Source of the DNA: Fibrisoma limi BUZ 3
Lineage (GTDB): Bacteria > Bacteroidota > Bacteroidia > Cytophagales > Spirosomataceae
Assembly: GCF_000296815.2 (NCBI RefSeq)
Contig: NZ_CAIT01000009.1
Coordinates: 1,302,001-1,366,000, forward strand
Direction: 5' to 3'
DNA length: 64,000 nt
In this document: positions 1 through 7,464 of the stretch, one piece after another
How the letters are laid out: each line of letters opens with the position of its first letter
Position numbering within the stretch: the first letter of the stretch is position 1
Translations under genes and position numbers: made by a program
Notes under the pieces: generated by a model
Databases searched by the model: none
What the model saw: only the letters and a program-made list of their open reading frames with translations
Told to the model about the DNA's origin: nothing

Positions 1-121
1 GCAGATAACTGTATTTAGTTGGTTGAATGTATTTCATCACGGTTAAGGTCGCGCAACAGTAAAGCTACAAAACCGCTTCAATGTTTTCGGGAAAAAATCC
101 AACGGACAAAAGCGCAAATAA

Positions 122-156
122 AATACCCGAGCCTGCGGTTTGCAAACTCGGGTATT
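122..156 (-). terminator. Rho-independent terminator of the DUF3050 gene
   Basis: A perfect 10-bp inverted repeat (122-131 with 147-156, AATACCCGAG / CTCGGGTATT) lies just beyond the stop of the minus-strand gene. Read on the minus strand it is followed by a T-rich run (TTTTATTT). The remaining sequence from 1 to 121 holds no gene I can support. Confidence 0.75.
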
Positions 157-176
157 AAAAGACGTTTTCCGGCTCA

Positions 177-977
177 TCAGGCCATTTCCGACGTCGGTTC
201 AGTGATTTGCTGATAGACGCTATCCCACAGCGCAAGGCGGGTTCGCAGGGCGGCTTCTACCGCCTGAGTCGCTTCTTCCCAGCGTTGGGCATCCTGACCA
301 CATAGTTCGGCCGTCATAGCTTTGGCTAAGTGCGAATGATGATCTCCGTCTACCTCGATGTGCCGTTCGAGGTAATACGTAAACAGCGCCAGTTGCTCGG
401 GCGACTGATCGCGAAGCTGCCTGACCAGCGCGATGAACATATCCGGAATCAGATCTTCCCGGCCGAACGTAAACACGGCCGCAATCTCGTGCAGCTTTCC
501 CTGACCAAGCAGATCGAACGTAAAGCCAACAAAAGCCCGGCTACCATCAGGCAGGTCGGCGTTGTCCAGCGCATTCTGAACCGACCGTCCGTTGGTAAGC
601 TCATTGATAAAGCCCTGAATGACGTCTGTACCGGCTCCGGCCTGCTGCATAGCCTTTAGATACAATTCAAAATGGCTTAACCGATTCCCCTCGGGGTCTA
701 CATCGCTTTCCTCGCCGACAACAATCTCATTAATCAGATAACGGGTCTCCGGATTACCGACCGGCAGCCAGGGCACATCCACGCAGGTTAAGTCGCGCTG
801 GAGCCTTTTTAACAACGACATGAAGTCCCAGACAGCCCAGACGTGCGACTCCATAAACGTACGCAGGTCGCCCAGATCCCGGACAGATTCATAGAGTGGG
901 TGGGTCGTTAACCGCTGCCGAAGTGGTTCAATCCGTTCAGAGAGACTGATTAACTGATCGTTATGAGTGGGTTGCAT
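177..977 (-). CDS. DUF3050 family protein
   Basis: A protein of about 267 residues that I recognise as the DUF3050 family, a heme-oxygenase-like all-helical fold. Visible family traits are the early ESHVWAVWDFMSLLKRLQ helix, the acidic stretch VGEESDVDPEGNRLSHFELYL, and the late DGDHHSHLA segment, which puts a conserved acid and histidines at the expected metal or substrate pocket. No signal peptide or membrane segment is seen, so it is probably cytoplasmic. The substrate is unknown; members of this superfamily include diiron and heme oxygenases, but I cannot assign a reaction. The frame is open up to 1037; I prefer the ATG at 977 because the extra 20 residues look non-conserved, with 1016 as an alternative. 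It is a single gene with its own terminator. Confidence 0.8.
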   Translation of the reverse strand: MQPTHNDQLISLSERIEPLRQRLTTHPLYESVRDLGDLRTFMESHVWAVWDFMSLLKRLQRDLTCVDVPWLPVGNPETRYLINEIVVGEESDVDPEGNRLSHFELYLKAMQQAGAGTDVIQGFINELTNGRSVQNALDNADLPDGSRAFVGFTFDLLGQGKLHEIAAVFTFGREDLIPDMFIALVRQLRDQSPEQLALFTYYLERHIEVDGDHHSHLAKAMTAELCGQDAQRWEEATQAVEAALRTRLALWDSVYQQITEPTSEMA

Positions 978-1121
978 ATTTTTTTGATGTTGATTAATCT
1001 TTTCGTGTAACGCCATGTCTAACCAACAAGTTTGCACAAAAAGACCTGTTGACTGCCTATTGCCGACGTTCTACGCTCCCATTATCGGGTTACTAACAAC
1101 TAAATGAATGCAACCAACACC

Positions 1122-1811
1122 ATGAAACGAATTTTGCTTGCTGGAGCCGTCGCGTTCGGTTTATTGACTGCTCAAACGTCTTTTGCCCAGGTGCAGGTCG
1201 GCATCCGGGGCGGTGCAAACTGGGGCTTTGCCTCGAAACCTGAATTCCTCGGGAACCTGACGCCCACGCTGCATCCATCCCCCGGCCCAATGGGAGCCCT
1301 GTTCCTGGATGTGCCGGTAAGTGAGCGGGTATCGTTCCGGCCGGAGATCGGTTACGTGCAAAAAGGCTTTGTTGTAAAAGAAGGCCTTGACCTCAACCTG
1401 GGCGGATTTGAGCTACCCATTGGTGCCCGAATTGCCTACCAGTCGCAGAACCTCGAAGTACCGCTGCTATTAAAAGTAAACTTGAGCGACGGTGCGGTTC
1501 AGCCTTACCTGATTGCCGGGCCATCGGTTGGTTACGCGTTGAACGGACGTATACGGACGCGGGCAACGGCCCTGTTTACCACTAAGCCGTTCGACGTGGA
1601 TATGAACTACGGTGGAGGCATGAGCCGCTGGGACATTAGTGGCGTCGGTGGCCTTGGTCTGGCTTTTGACGCCGGGGCGGGTAAGTTCTTCGTCGAAGGA
1701 CGCTACACCCACGGTTTCACCCGGCAGGTACAGACGCCGGTCGTGAACGTAAACGTCCGGAACCGGGGAATCGGCGTATCACTAGGCTACTCATTTCCGA
1801 TCGGATATTAA
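1122..1811 (+). CDS. Outer-membrane beta-barrel protein (PorT-like)
   Basis: A secreted protein of about 229 residues with a clear signal peptide (MKRILLAGAVAFG... cleaved near SFA-Q). It then shows alternating hydrophobic/polar strands typical of the Bacteroidota outer-membrane beta-barrel domain: VQVGIRGGANWGF at the mature N-terminus, RPEIGYVQKGF, and a final strand GVSLGYSFPIGY ending on an aromatic. It is expected to sit in the outer membrane as a small 8-stranded barrel; the cargo or partner is unknown. An in-frame ATG at 1104 would add six residues, but 1122 places the basic MKR start directly before the hydrophobic core. A strong terminator follows, so it is monocistronic. Confidence 0.75.
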   Translation: MKRILLAGAVAFGLLTAQTSFAQVQVGIRGGANWGFASKPEFLGNLTPTLHPSPGPMGALFLDVPVSERVSFRPEIGYVQKGFVVKEGLDLNLGGFELPIGARIAYQSQNLEVPLLLKVNLSDGAVQPYLIAGPSVGYALNGRIRTRATALFTTKPFDVDMNYGGGMSRWDISGVGGLGLAFDAGAGKFFVEGRYTHGFTRQVQTPVVNVNVRNRGIGVSLGYSFPIGY

Positions 1812-1924
1812 ACGAATCGTCAACGAAAATGGGGTGTTAAATTGAAAGTTGACTGATAATACCCACCGTTTCTTTACTACCCCATCATTCACTATTGCTA
1901 TTGTTGAATCAACCTGAATAAAGC

Positions 1925-1958
1925 AAAAGCGGAGCCGACTGGTTCCGCTTTTCTTTTT
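1925..1958 (+). terminator. Rho-independent terminator
   Basis: The stem AAAAGCGGAGCC pairs with GGTTCCGCTTTT (one G-U pair) around a GACT loop and is followed by CTTTTTG. It lies about 110 bp downstream of the beta-barrel gene and before the desaturase gene. Confidence 0.8.
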
Positions 1959-2073
1959 GTTGTCCAACCACTAAAATTGTGCTGGTACGTTTTGCGCGAG
2001 TCTTACAAACCAAAATTATTGGTTACTTTTACTGTTCTTAGCCTACGTAAATTTTAGCGCGTACGACATCTTT

Positions 2074-3108
2074 ATGACCAGGTTGACCGACTTTGTACAT
2101 TCCCCGGCATCCGAACCCCACCGCATCCGGACCCGCCAAATTCTGAAAGCTCACCCCGACATTAAAAAACTGATTGGCCAGAAAAACCCTACTACGTTCT
2201 GGGTCATTCTGGGTTGTGTTTCATTAATGGTGGCCATTGCCTACCTCGTGCGCGATCAATCGTGGTGGGTGGTGGTGGCAGCGGCCTGGTTCATTGGTGC
2301 TTTTCCGGCACACACACTGTTTGTCTGCATCCACGAAGCGGCCCACAACCTGATTTTCCGGAAACCGTCGCATAATACCTGGGCCGCCATTTTTGCAAAC
2401 CTGCCAACCGTATTTCCTACAGCTATCTCGTTCAGGAACTTTCACCTCAAGCACCATTCATTTCAGGGTATTCATGAGCTGGACGCCGATCTGCCCGACT
2501 GGTACGAGGCCCGGCTGATCAACAATTACGCCATCGGCAAAGCCATCTGGCTGCTGCTGTTCCCTATTTTTCAGGGCATTCGTACGATCCGGTGTCGCGA
2601 ACTGGCCGTTATCGACAAATGGGTCATTGCTAATCTGGTAGTTCAACTGGTCTTCGATGTGCTGGTGGTGGCCTTGCTGGGCTGGAAAGCGCTGGCCTTC
2701 CTGACCCTCTGCCTGTTTTTTTCGGTGGGTTTGCACCCGCTGGGTGCCCGCTGGATTCAGGAGCATTACCTGACGCTCGATCCGAAGCAGGAAACGTACA
2801 GTTACTACGGTCAGTTGAATGGAGTTAACCTAAACGTTGGCTATCACAACGAACACCACGATTTTCCGTCTATTCCCTGGAATAAGCTGCCAGAAATCAA
2901 AGCTAAAGCCCCTGAGTTTTATGATACGTTGAAGTACCATACGTCGTACGTCCGCCTGTTCTTCCGGTTTTTGTTCGATCAGGAAATTTCGCTGTTTTCG
3001 CGGATTGTTCGGAAAGATCGGGGCCGTGTTTCACTGATCGACGAGTCGAAGCCGGATCTGGAACTCGTTCAGTCGCAACCGATTCACTCGGATACCGCAG
3101 CGGTGTAA
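2074..3108 (+). CDS. Sphingolipid delta-4 desaturase-like fatty-acid desaturase
   Basis: A 344-residue membrane desaturase. All three histidine boxes of the diiron family are present: HEAAH (87-91), HLKHH (124-128) and HNEHH (258-262). Between and around them are several hydrophobic spans (about 42-82, 165-180, 188-230). The resemblance to the eukaryotic dihydroceramide delta-4 desaturase (DEGS1/DES1) goes beyond the boxes: the N-terminal segment HRIRTRQILKAHPDIKKLIG matches the Lipid_DES extension, and ETYSYYGQLN, NVGYHNEHHDFPSIP and the block around GLHPLGARWIQEHY match too. By family, it would introduce a trans double bond at C4 of the sphingoid base of dihydroceramide, using O2 and an electron donor. 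Bacteroidota make dihydroceramide-based sphingolipids, so a substrate is plausible. The exact regiospecificity is inferred. Single gene, ended by a very strong hairpin. Confidence 0.85.
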   Translation: MTRLTDFVHSPASEPHRIRTRQILKAHPDIKKLIGQKNPTTFWVILGCVSLMVAIAYLVRDQSWWVVVAAAWFIGAFPAHTLFVCIHEAAHNLIFRKPSHNTWAAIFANLPTVFPTAISFRNFHLKHHSFQGIHELDADLPDWYEARLINNYAIGKAIWLLLFPIFQGIRTIRCRELAVIDKWVIANLVVQLVFDVLVVALLGWKALAFLTLCLFFSVGLHPLGARWIQEHYLTLDPKQETYSYYGQLNGVNLNVGYHNEHHDFPSIPWNKLPEIKAKAPEFYDTLKYHTSYVRLFFRFLFDQEISLFSRIVRKDRGRVSLIDESKPDLELVQSQPIHSDTAAV

Positions 3109-3119
3109 CAGCATTCATC

Positions 3120-3159
3120 AAAAGAAAAAGACCCCGGCGTTGCGGGGTCTTTTTCTTTT
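3120..3159. terminator. Bidirectional terminator between desaturase and dsbD-like genes
   Basis: A perfect 16-bp inverted repeat (3120-3135 with 3144-3159) with A-runs on one side and T-runs on the other. It lies between two convergent genes and can serve both. Confidence 0.9.
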
Positions 3160-3172
3160 GATTGATAATGGT

Positions 3173-5281
3173 TTAGCCGTTAAATTTCGTTTTGCCTGCA
3201 TCAAGAAACTGTACAAAGCTGTCGATGCTGCGGTCGTAGTTTTTGGGTGCTACCAGCAGCTTACCGTCGTGGTCGACGAGGCAATAGTGCGGCTGAGCGT
3301 TGTTGTTATACTTAACAATCTGTAAATCGGCGTTCTGCGCACCAATGGTCTTCTTTACTTTATTGTCGTAAGTCGAGGTGTACCAGTCGCTTTGCGGCAG
3401 TTCGGTCTTATCGTCGACATAGAGCGCTACCACAACGTAGTCATCCTGAAGCCTCTTCAATACGGCCGGGTCGGACCAGACGCGGGCTTCCATCTCACGG
3501 CAATTCACGCAGCCGTGGCCGGTGAAGTCGATAAACACCGGCTTATTAACCTGTTTGGCATAGTTGAGCGCCTGCTGATACTCGAAGAAGCCCTGCAAGC
3601 CGTGTGGCAAGCGGAACAGATCACCGTATTTAGGCGTCACTGACAAGGGATCAGATGCCGCAGCCGCGGCTGTCCGGCGGCTCGTAAGGTTGAAGTCCTG
3701 CGAGGTTTCGGGCGGCAGGTACCCCGACAGCGCTTTCAACGGTGCGCCCCACAATCCCGGAATCATGTACACCACAAAAGCGAACGTCAGAATGGCCATC
3801 AGCAGGCGCGGTACGCTCACCGTTTTGGTTTCGCTGTCGTGCGGCAGCCGCACCTTACCCAGGAAGTAGAAACCGATCAGGGCGAAGATTACAATCCAGA
3901 ACGACAGGAAGATTTCGCGGTCGAGCAGGCCCCAGTGATAGACCTGATCGGCAATGCTCAGGAATTTAAGCGCCAGCGCCAACTCAAGGAAACCGAGCAC
4001 AACTTTCACTGAGTTCAGCCAGCCACCTGATTTGGGCAGACTCTTCAGCCACTGCGGGAACGCAGCAAACAACGTAAACGGTACGGCGAAGGCCGACGAA
4101 AAGGCCATCATACCCACAATCGGCTTCACCACTTCGCCCCCCGCCGAGGCTACGAGCAAACTACCTACAATTGGACCCGTGCAGGAGAACGACACCAGCA
4201 CGAGCGTGAAGGCCATGAAGAAGATGCCGAGCAGACCACCGCGCTCTGACCGCGCATCAGCCTGATTGACCAGCGAAGTGGGCAATACGATTTCGAACAG
4301 CCCCAGGAATGACAGCCCAAAAACAAAGAAAATGGCGAAGAACAGGACATTCGGTAGCCAGTGGGTACTGACGAAATTAGCAAAGGCTGGACCGTTAATC
4401 CGCGACACCAGCGTACCGATCAGGACGTAGATGGCGATAATCGACACACCGTACAGGATGGCTTTCCACCGCCCGCCCGGCTGGTTCGTGAAGAAACTGA
4501 CCGTCATCGGAATAATCGGGAAGACGCAGGGGGTCAGCAAGGCCAGCAACCCCGACAGAAAAGCCGCGACGATGAATCCGGCCATAGAGCCATCACTTGT
4601 ATTGGCTGGTGTATTGGTTGAATTAGCCAGGATTTCTTCCGGTGCTTTGACCGCTTCCTTAACTGTCGGCGCTTCCTGCGCAACGGCCTCGGTAGCTGTC
4701 AGGGCAGGTGGCGGAGTCGTAGCAACAGCCGTTTCAGGAGTTGGTTTTGTTGCAGTGGATGTAGCAGGAGGTGCTGAAGCTGTAGCTGCTGTTTTGTCCG
4801 GTGTAGCAGTCGCTATAATGTTAAAAGTAAAATCTTCACTACCAGGTATACACTGACCGTCTTTGTCAGTACAGATCTGATAATCAACTGTACCGGAAAT
4901 AACGGGGTTCTCTTTTAGAAGTTTCACCTTCTGCACGAACTGGGCTCGTCCGCGCATTTCGTAAACGTCACCTTCAAAAATTTCCTCATACTTGGTTTCA
5001 ACCTTACTAACAGGCTTTACTTTTCCGGCCAATTCGTAAGTGGCATTCGGTGTAATTTTAATTTCTGTTGGTAGTGGCCCAGCATCGATTTTGGGATTAA
5101 CATCAGACGAATAGATGTGATACCCATCCTGAATATTGGCTGTAAATCGCAACTCAACGACGTCTCCTACCTTAACCGACGACTGGGCAGGTTTAAATGA
5201 CCAGGAAACTGGTTTCAAGATCTGGGCGAACGTTGCGAACGGCAGCAACAACAACGCAACGAGCGCGAAAAATGATTTCAT
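3173..5281 (-). CDS. DsbD-type thiol:disulfide interchange protein
   Basis: A 702-residue protein with the three-part DsbD layout. A signal peptide (1-19, cleaved after TFA) leads into a periplasmic N-terminal domain (about 20-155) with a Cys pair in CTDKDGQC. A Pro/Thr/Ala-rich linker (about 160-215) follows. The membrane domain (about 228-520) carries the conserved cysteines in LTPCVFPIIPMT and SCTGPIVG. The C-terminal thioredoxin domain has the active site CVNC (C591, C594). By family, it carries electrons from cytoplasmic thioredoxin across the inner membrane to periplasmic thiols (disulfide isomerases, cytochrome c maturation or antioxidant enzymes). The C-terminal domain is of the DUF255/thioredoxin_7 flavour common in Bacteroidota. 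Its promoter is probably the -7 box at 5327-5334, about 46 bp upstream of the ATG. Confidence 0.9.
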   Translation of the reverse strand: MKSFFALVALLLLPFATFAQILKPVSWSFKPAQSSVKVGDVVELRFTANIQDGYHIYSSDVNPKIDAGPLPTEIKITPNATYELAGKVKPVSKVETKYEEIFEGDVYEMRGRAQFVQKVKLLKENPVISGTVDYQICTDKDGQCIPGSEDFTFNIIATATPDKTAATASAPPATSTATKPTPETAVATTPPPALTATEAVAQEAPTVKEAVKAPEEILANSTNTPANTSDGSMAGFIVAAFLSGLLALLTPCVFPIIPMTVSFFTNQPGGRWKAILYGVSIIAIYVLIGTLVSRINGPAFANFVSTHWLPNVLFFAIFFVFGLSFLGLFEIVLPTSLVNQADARSERGGLLGIFFMAFTLVLVSFSCTGPIVGSLLVASAGGEVVKPIVGMMAFSSAFAVPFTLFAAFPQWLKSLPKSGGWLNSVKVVLGFLELALALKFLSIADQVYHWGLLDREIFLSFWIVIFALIGFYFLGKVRLPHDSETKTVSVPRLLMAILTFAFVVYMIPGLWGAPLKALSGYLPPETSQDFNLTSRRTAAAAASDPLSVTPKYGDLFRLPHGLQGFFEYQQALNYAKQVNKPVFIDFTGHGCVNCREMEARVWSDPAVLKRLQDDYVVVALYVDDKTELPQSDWYTSTYDNKVKKTIGAQNADLQIVKYNNNAQPHYCLVDHDGKLLVAPKNYDRSIDSFVQFLDAGKTKFNG

Positions 5282-5326
5282 ACCGCGTGGGGTAGTTTGG
5301 TAGTCACTGATACAACAGTTTTCCTA

Positions 5327-5358
5327 CAAAAATATTTCCAATCAGCGCGGTAAACAAA
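5327..5358 (-). promoter_or_regulatory. Candidate Bacteroidota promoter of the dsbD-like gene
   Basis: On the minus strand a perfect TAnnTTTG -7 box (TATTTTTG, 5334 to 5327) lies 24 bp downstream of a TTTG (5358 to 5355) that fits the -33 element of primary Bacteroidota promoters. The predicted leader is about 40 nt. Confidence 0.5.
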
Positions 5359-5379
5359 AAGAAGCGCACAAGAACCGAA

Positions 5380-5554
5380 GGTCTGACGGTACGTCTGACC
5401 TGCTCGAAAACTGGAAAACTCCAGAAGGTCTGACGGCACGTATGACCGAACGCAACTCTGTACCCTCCTGTATAATAGGCGTACTCGGTTTGTGTTGAAC
5501 CGGCCAGACGTACCGTCAGACCTGATGCGTTTCAGTCTGGTAGTACGTCTGACC
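5380..5554. repeat. Four copies of a 21-bp repeat in an intergenic region
   Basis: Copies lie at 5380-5400 (+), 5427-5447 (+), 5502-5522 (inverted) and 5534-5554 (+). The core is GTCTGACGGTACGTCTGACC, itself a GTCTGAC direct repeat separated by GGTAC. Copies differ at only one to four positions. Pairing of copy 3 with copies 1, 2 or 4 could form long hairpins. The cluster fills the gap between the phyH-like gene and the dsbD-like promoter. Confidence 0.85.
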
Positions 5555-5566
5555 GGCGCGGCAACC

Positions 5567-6400
5567 TTAATAACTGAATAATACCGGATTCAACTCGCTT
5601 TCCGGCTTGCCACCGATGGGAAAGCTATCAAGCCACTTGGCGTGATCGGCTCGCTGGTAGCTGTTGCGCGGAGTCATGATGGTCTGGTCCTTGTCCATGT
5701 AAATCATGGTCATGACCTTTCGGGGCTTGTCGGATACGTTCGGACCGGCGCGGTGGAACGTCCAGCCAGCGTGGTAGCTGACCTCACCCAGTTCAAAGGG
5801 CGTATCGTTGACGGCGAAGTTTTTCGACTGCAACTCATCCGACAAAATCTGCTCGCTTTCGTCGCTGATTTCGATGTCGCGGCCAATCTCAACGGTCTGG
5901 CTTTTTTCGGCGAAGGCCAGCGGCCCCATGTTCATTGGCGTTTCCTGCAACGGAATCCAGACCGTTACGGTATTCGGCGATGCCAGCGGCCAGTAGAACT
6001 GATCGGCATGCCAGGGCGTGATACCGCCCGATGGTTCTTTGTACAGCGCCTGATCGTGATACAGCCGAACGCCCTCAACGCCCATCAGGTCAGTGGCGAT
6101 CCTGGCCAGCCGCTTCGAGAACACAAACTCACGGGCCTGCTCATCTTCCCGCCAGAGGTTCATGATTTGCAGAAACGCCCGCTCGTAGGTCGTGCGCTCT
6201 TCCATCGGCTTGATCAGCGTGTTCAGTTTAAAAACCAGATCGGTGATGATGTCGCCGTAGTAGGACAGCACAGCCGGACTCAACACCTGCTTTAGTTTTA
6301 CGTACCCATTTTCCCGGTAGAACGCAATCGCTTCCGGGCTGACGGTATAAGGCGTTTCTAACTCATCGAGTAACTGATCTTTGTCAATAAGCGCTTCCAT
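5567..6400 (-). CDS. Phytanoyl-CoA dioxygenase (PhyH) family protein
   Basis: A 277-residue Fe(II)/2-oxoglutarate dioxygenase of the PhyH family. The metal triad is visible as WHADQ (H131, D133) and FHRAGPN (H216). Another family hallmark is the start of the core (FYRENGYVKLKQVL, about residue 28), and R218 of HRAGP is placed to bind 2-oxoglutarate. It is soluble and cytoplasmic, with no signal peptide. By family, it hydroxylates a small organic or acyl substrate; the substrate cannot be read from the sequence. It is divergent from an AraC-type activator across a short promoter region, which suggests the AraC protein controls it. A -7 box on its strand lies at 6450-6457. Confidence 0.85.
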   Translation of the reverse strand: MEALIDKDQLLDELETPYTVSPEAIAFYRENGYVKLKQVLSPAVLSYYGDIITDLVFKLNTLIKPMEERTTYERAFLQIMNLWREDEQAREFVFSKRLARIATDLMGVEGVRLYHDQALYKEPSGGITPWHADQFYWPLASPNTVTVWIPLQETPMNMGPLAFAEKSQTVEIGRDIEISDESEQILSDELQSKNFAVNDTPFELGEVSYHAGWTFHRAGPNVSDKPRKVMTMIYMDKDQTIMTPRNSYQRADHAKWLDSFPIGGKPESELNPVLFSY

Positions 6401-6449
6401 TGGCTGAGGTCGATACTGGTTTAACGGAGTTTAGTACGAATCGTTAAGA

Positions 6450-6457
6450 CAAAAGTA
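6450..6457 (-). promoter_or_regulatory. Candidate -7 box of the phyH-like gene
   Basis: The minus strand reads TACTTTTG, a perfect TAnnTTTG, about 50 bp upstream of the ATG at 6400. No convincing -33 TTTG is visible, as often happens at activator-dependent promoters. Confidence 0.4.
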
Positions 6458-6522
6458 GTGTGCTACACGTAGCAGAAATTCAGATTATTTTACCGATTCA
6501 TATGCAATCTTGACCAATGCAC

Positions 6523-6530
6523 TAATTTTG
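6523..6530 (+). promoter_or_regulatory. Candidate -7 box of the araC-like gene
   Basis: TAATTTTG is a perfect TAnnTTTG located 31 bp before the ATG at 6561. A promoter here would rule out the upstream TTG at 6510 as the start codon. Confidence 0.4.
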
Positions 6531-6560
6531 TCGGCGCTGACTAGTCAAGAAATCACACAC

Positions 6561-7430
6561 ATGAAAGCCCTATTTGAAAAAGTAGCCATTACCGAACAAA
6601 GCTCATTACTAGTCCGGCGTTTCAAACTACCGTATTTCGATGCTGCCTGGCATTTTCATCCGGAATACGAACTCACCTACATCGCAGCGGGCTACGGTCG
6701 ACGGTTCGTAGGCGACAGCGTTGAATCCTTTCAGGAGGGCGATCTGGTTTTAATTGGGCCCAATATGCCCCACTTCTGGCGTAGCGACGATGATTTTTAT
6801 GGAGACGCCCGTCCGCATCCGGTAGAGTCCATTGTTATTCAGTTTCCGACTGGGTTTGAGCAGCGCGGTCTGGTGGCCCTGCCCGAAGCCGAGCCGATTC
6901 GTCAACTGCTGGACCGCGCCCGCTACGGTTTGCGCTTCAGTCCGGCCGCCAGTCGGCAGGTAGCTGGTGACATGAACCGGCTGGTTAGCCGTTCGGGGTT
7001 TGACCAATTGCTGGCTTTCCTGACCATCCTGAATCAGTTGACCCGCGATACAGCCGCCGAACTGCTCGCCAGCGAAGGCTACCAACTCGCACCCAGCGAA
7101 GCCGAAACCGAGCGTATGAAACGTGTGCTGGAATACGTACTGGCCAATTTTAAAGAAGACATTCGGATTGAGCAGATTGCGTCCGTAGCGGGAATGGCAC
7201 CGGCCGCTTTCTGTCGGTATTTCCGGAAACGTACCAGCAAATCCTTCGTGGAATATTTGAATGAACTACGGGTTAGCCACGCCCGGAAACTCCTGACCAA
7301 AGGCGACGCCAGTGTCGGGCAGGTGGGGCTGGAGTGCGGTTTCAACAACATTTCTCATTTCCACCGGCTCTTCAAGCTGCACACCGGCCTAACTCCCTTA
7401 AACTATCAGACGGTTCAGCGCCGGAAGTGA
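6561..7430 (+). CDS. AraC family transcriptional regulator
   Basis: A regulator of about 289 residues. The N-terminal cupin-type sensor domain (about 10-150) begins with FKLPYFDAAWHFHPEYELTYI and includes the GDLVLIGPNMPHFW strand pair typical of sugar or small-molecule sensing AraC proteins. The C-terminal double helix-turn-helix (about 190-285) contains IRIEQIASVAGMAPAAFCR and the family signature around LECGFNNISHFHRLFK. I chose the ATG at 6561 over the TTG at 6510 because homologous proteins begin near MKALFEKV and a -7 box lies between the two. It is divergent from the PhyH dioxygenase gene, its most likely target. The inducer is unknown. Confidence 0.9.
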   Translation: MKALFEKVAITEQSSLLVRRFKLPYFDAAWHFHPEYELTYIAAGYGRRFVGDSVESFQEGDLVLIGPNMPHFWRSDDDFYGDARPHPVESIVIQFPTGFEQRGLVALPEAEPIRQLLDRARYGLRFSPAASRQVAGDMNRLVSRSGFDQLLAFLTILNQLTRDTAAELLASEGYQLAPSEAETERMKRVLEYVLANFKEDIRIEQIASVAGMAPAAFCRYFRKRTSKSFVEYLNELRVSHARKLLTKGDASVGQVGLECGFNNISHFHRLFKLHTGLTPLNYQTVQRRK

Positions 7431-7464
7431 TTAAAACCGGCGGTTTGCGCGAATAAGTGAATTG

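Noticed and set aside
19-213. Short open frame at the window start
   Set aside because: It runs through the terminator hairpin at 122-156 and into the DUF3050 gene on the other strand; no coding features.
330-659. Open frame of 109 codons on the plus strand inside the DUF3050 gene
   Set aside because: It is antisense to a recognised family gene and its translation has no domain character.
5380-5554. CRISPR-like array
   Set aside because: Repeats are only 21 bp, one copy is inverted, spacers are of unequal length (26, 54 and 11 bp) and no cas genes are near.
6510-6560. Upstream TTG start for the AraC gene
   Set aside because: A -7 promoter box (6523-6530) lies within this extension and the family N-terminus starts at 6561.
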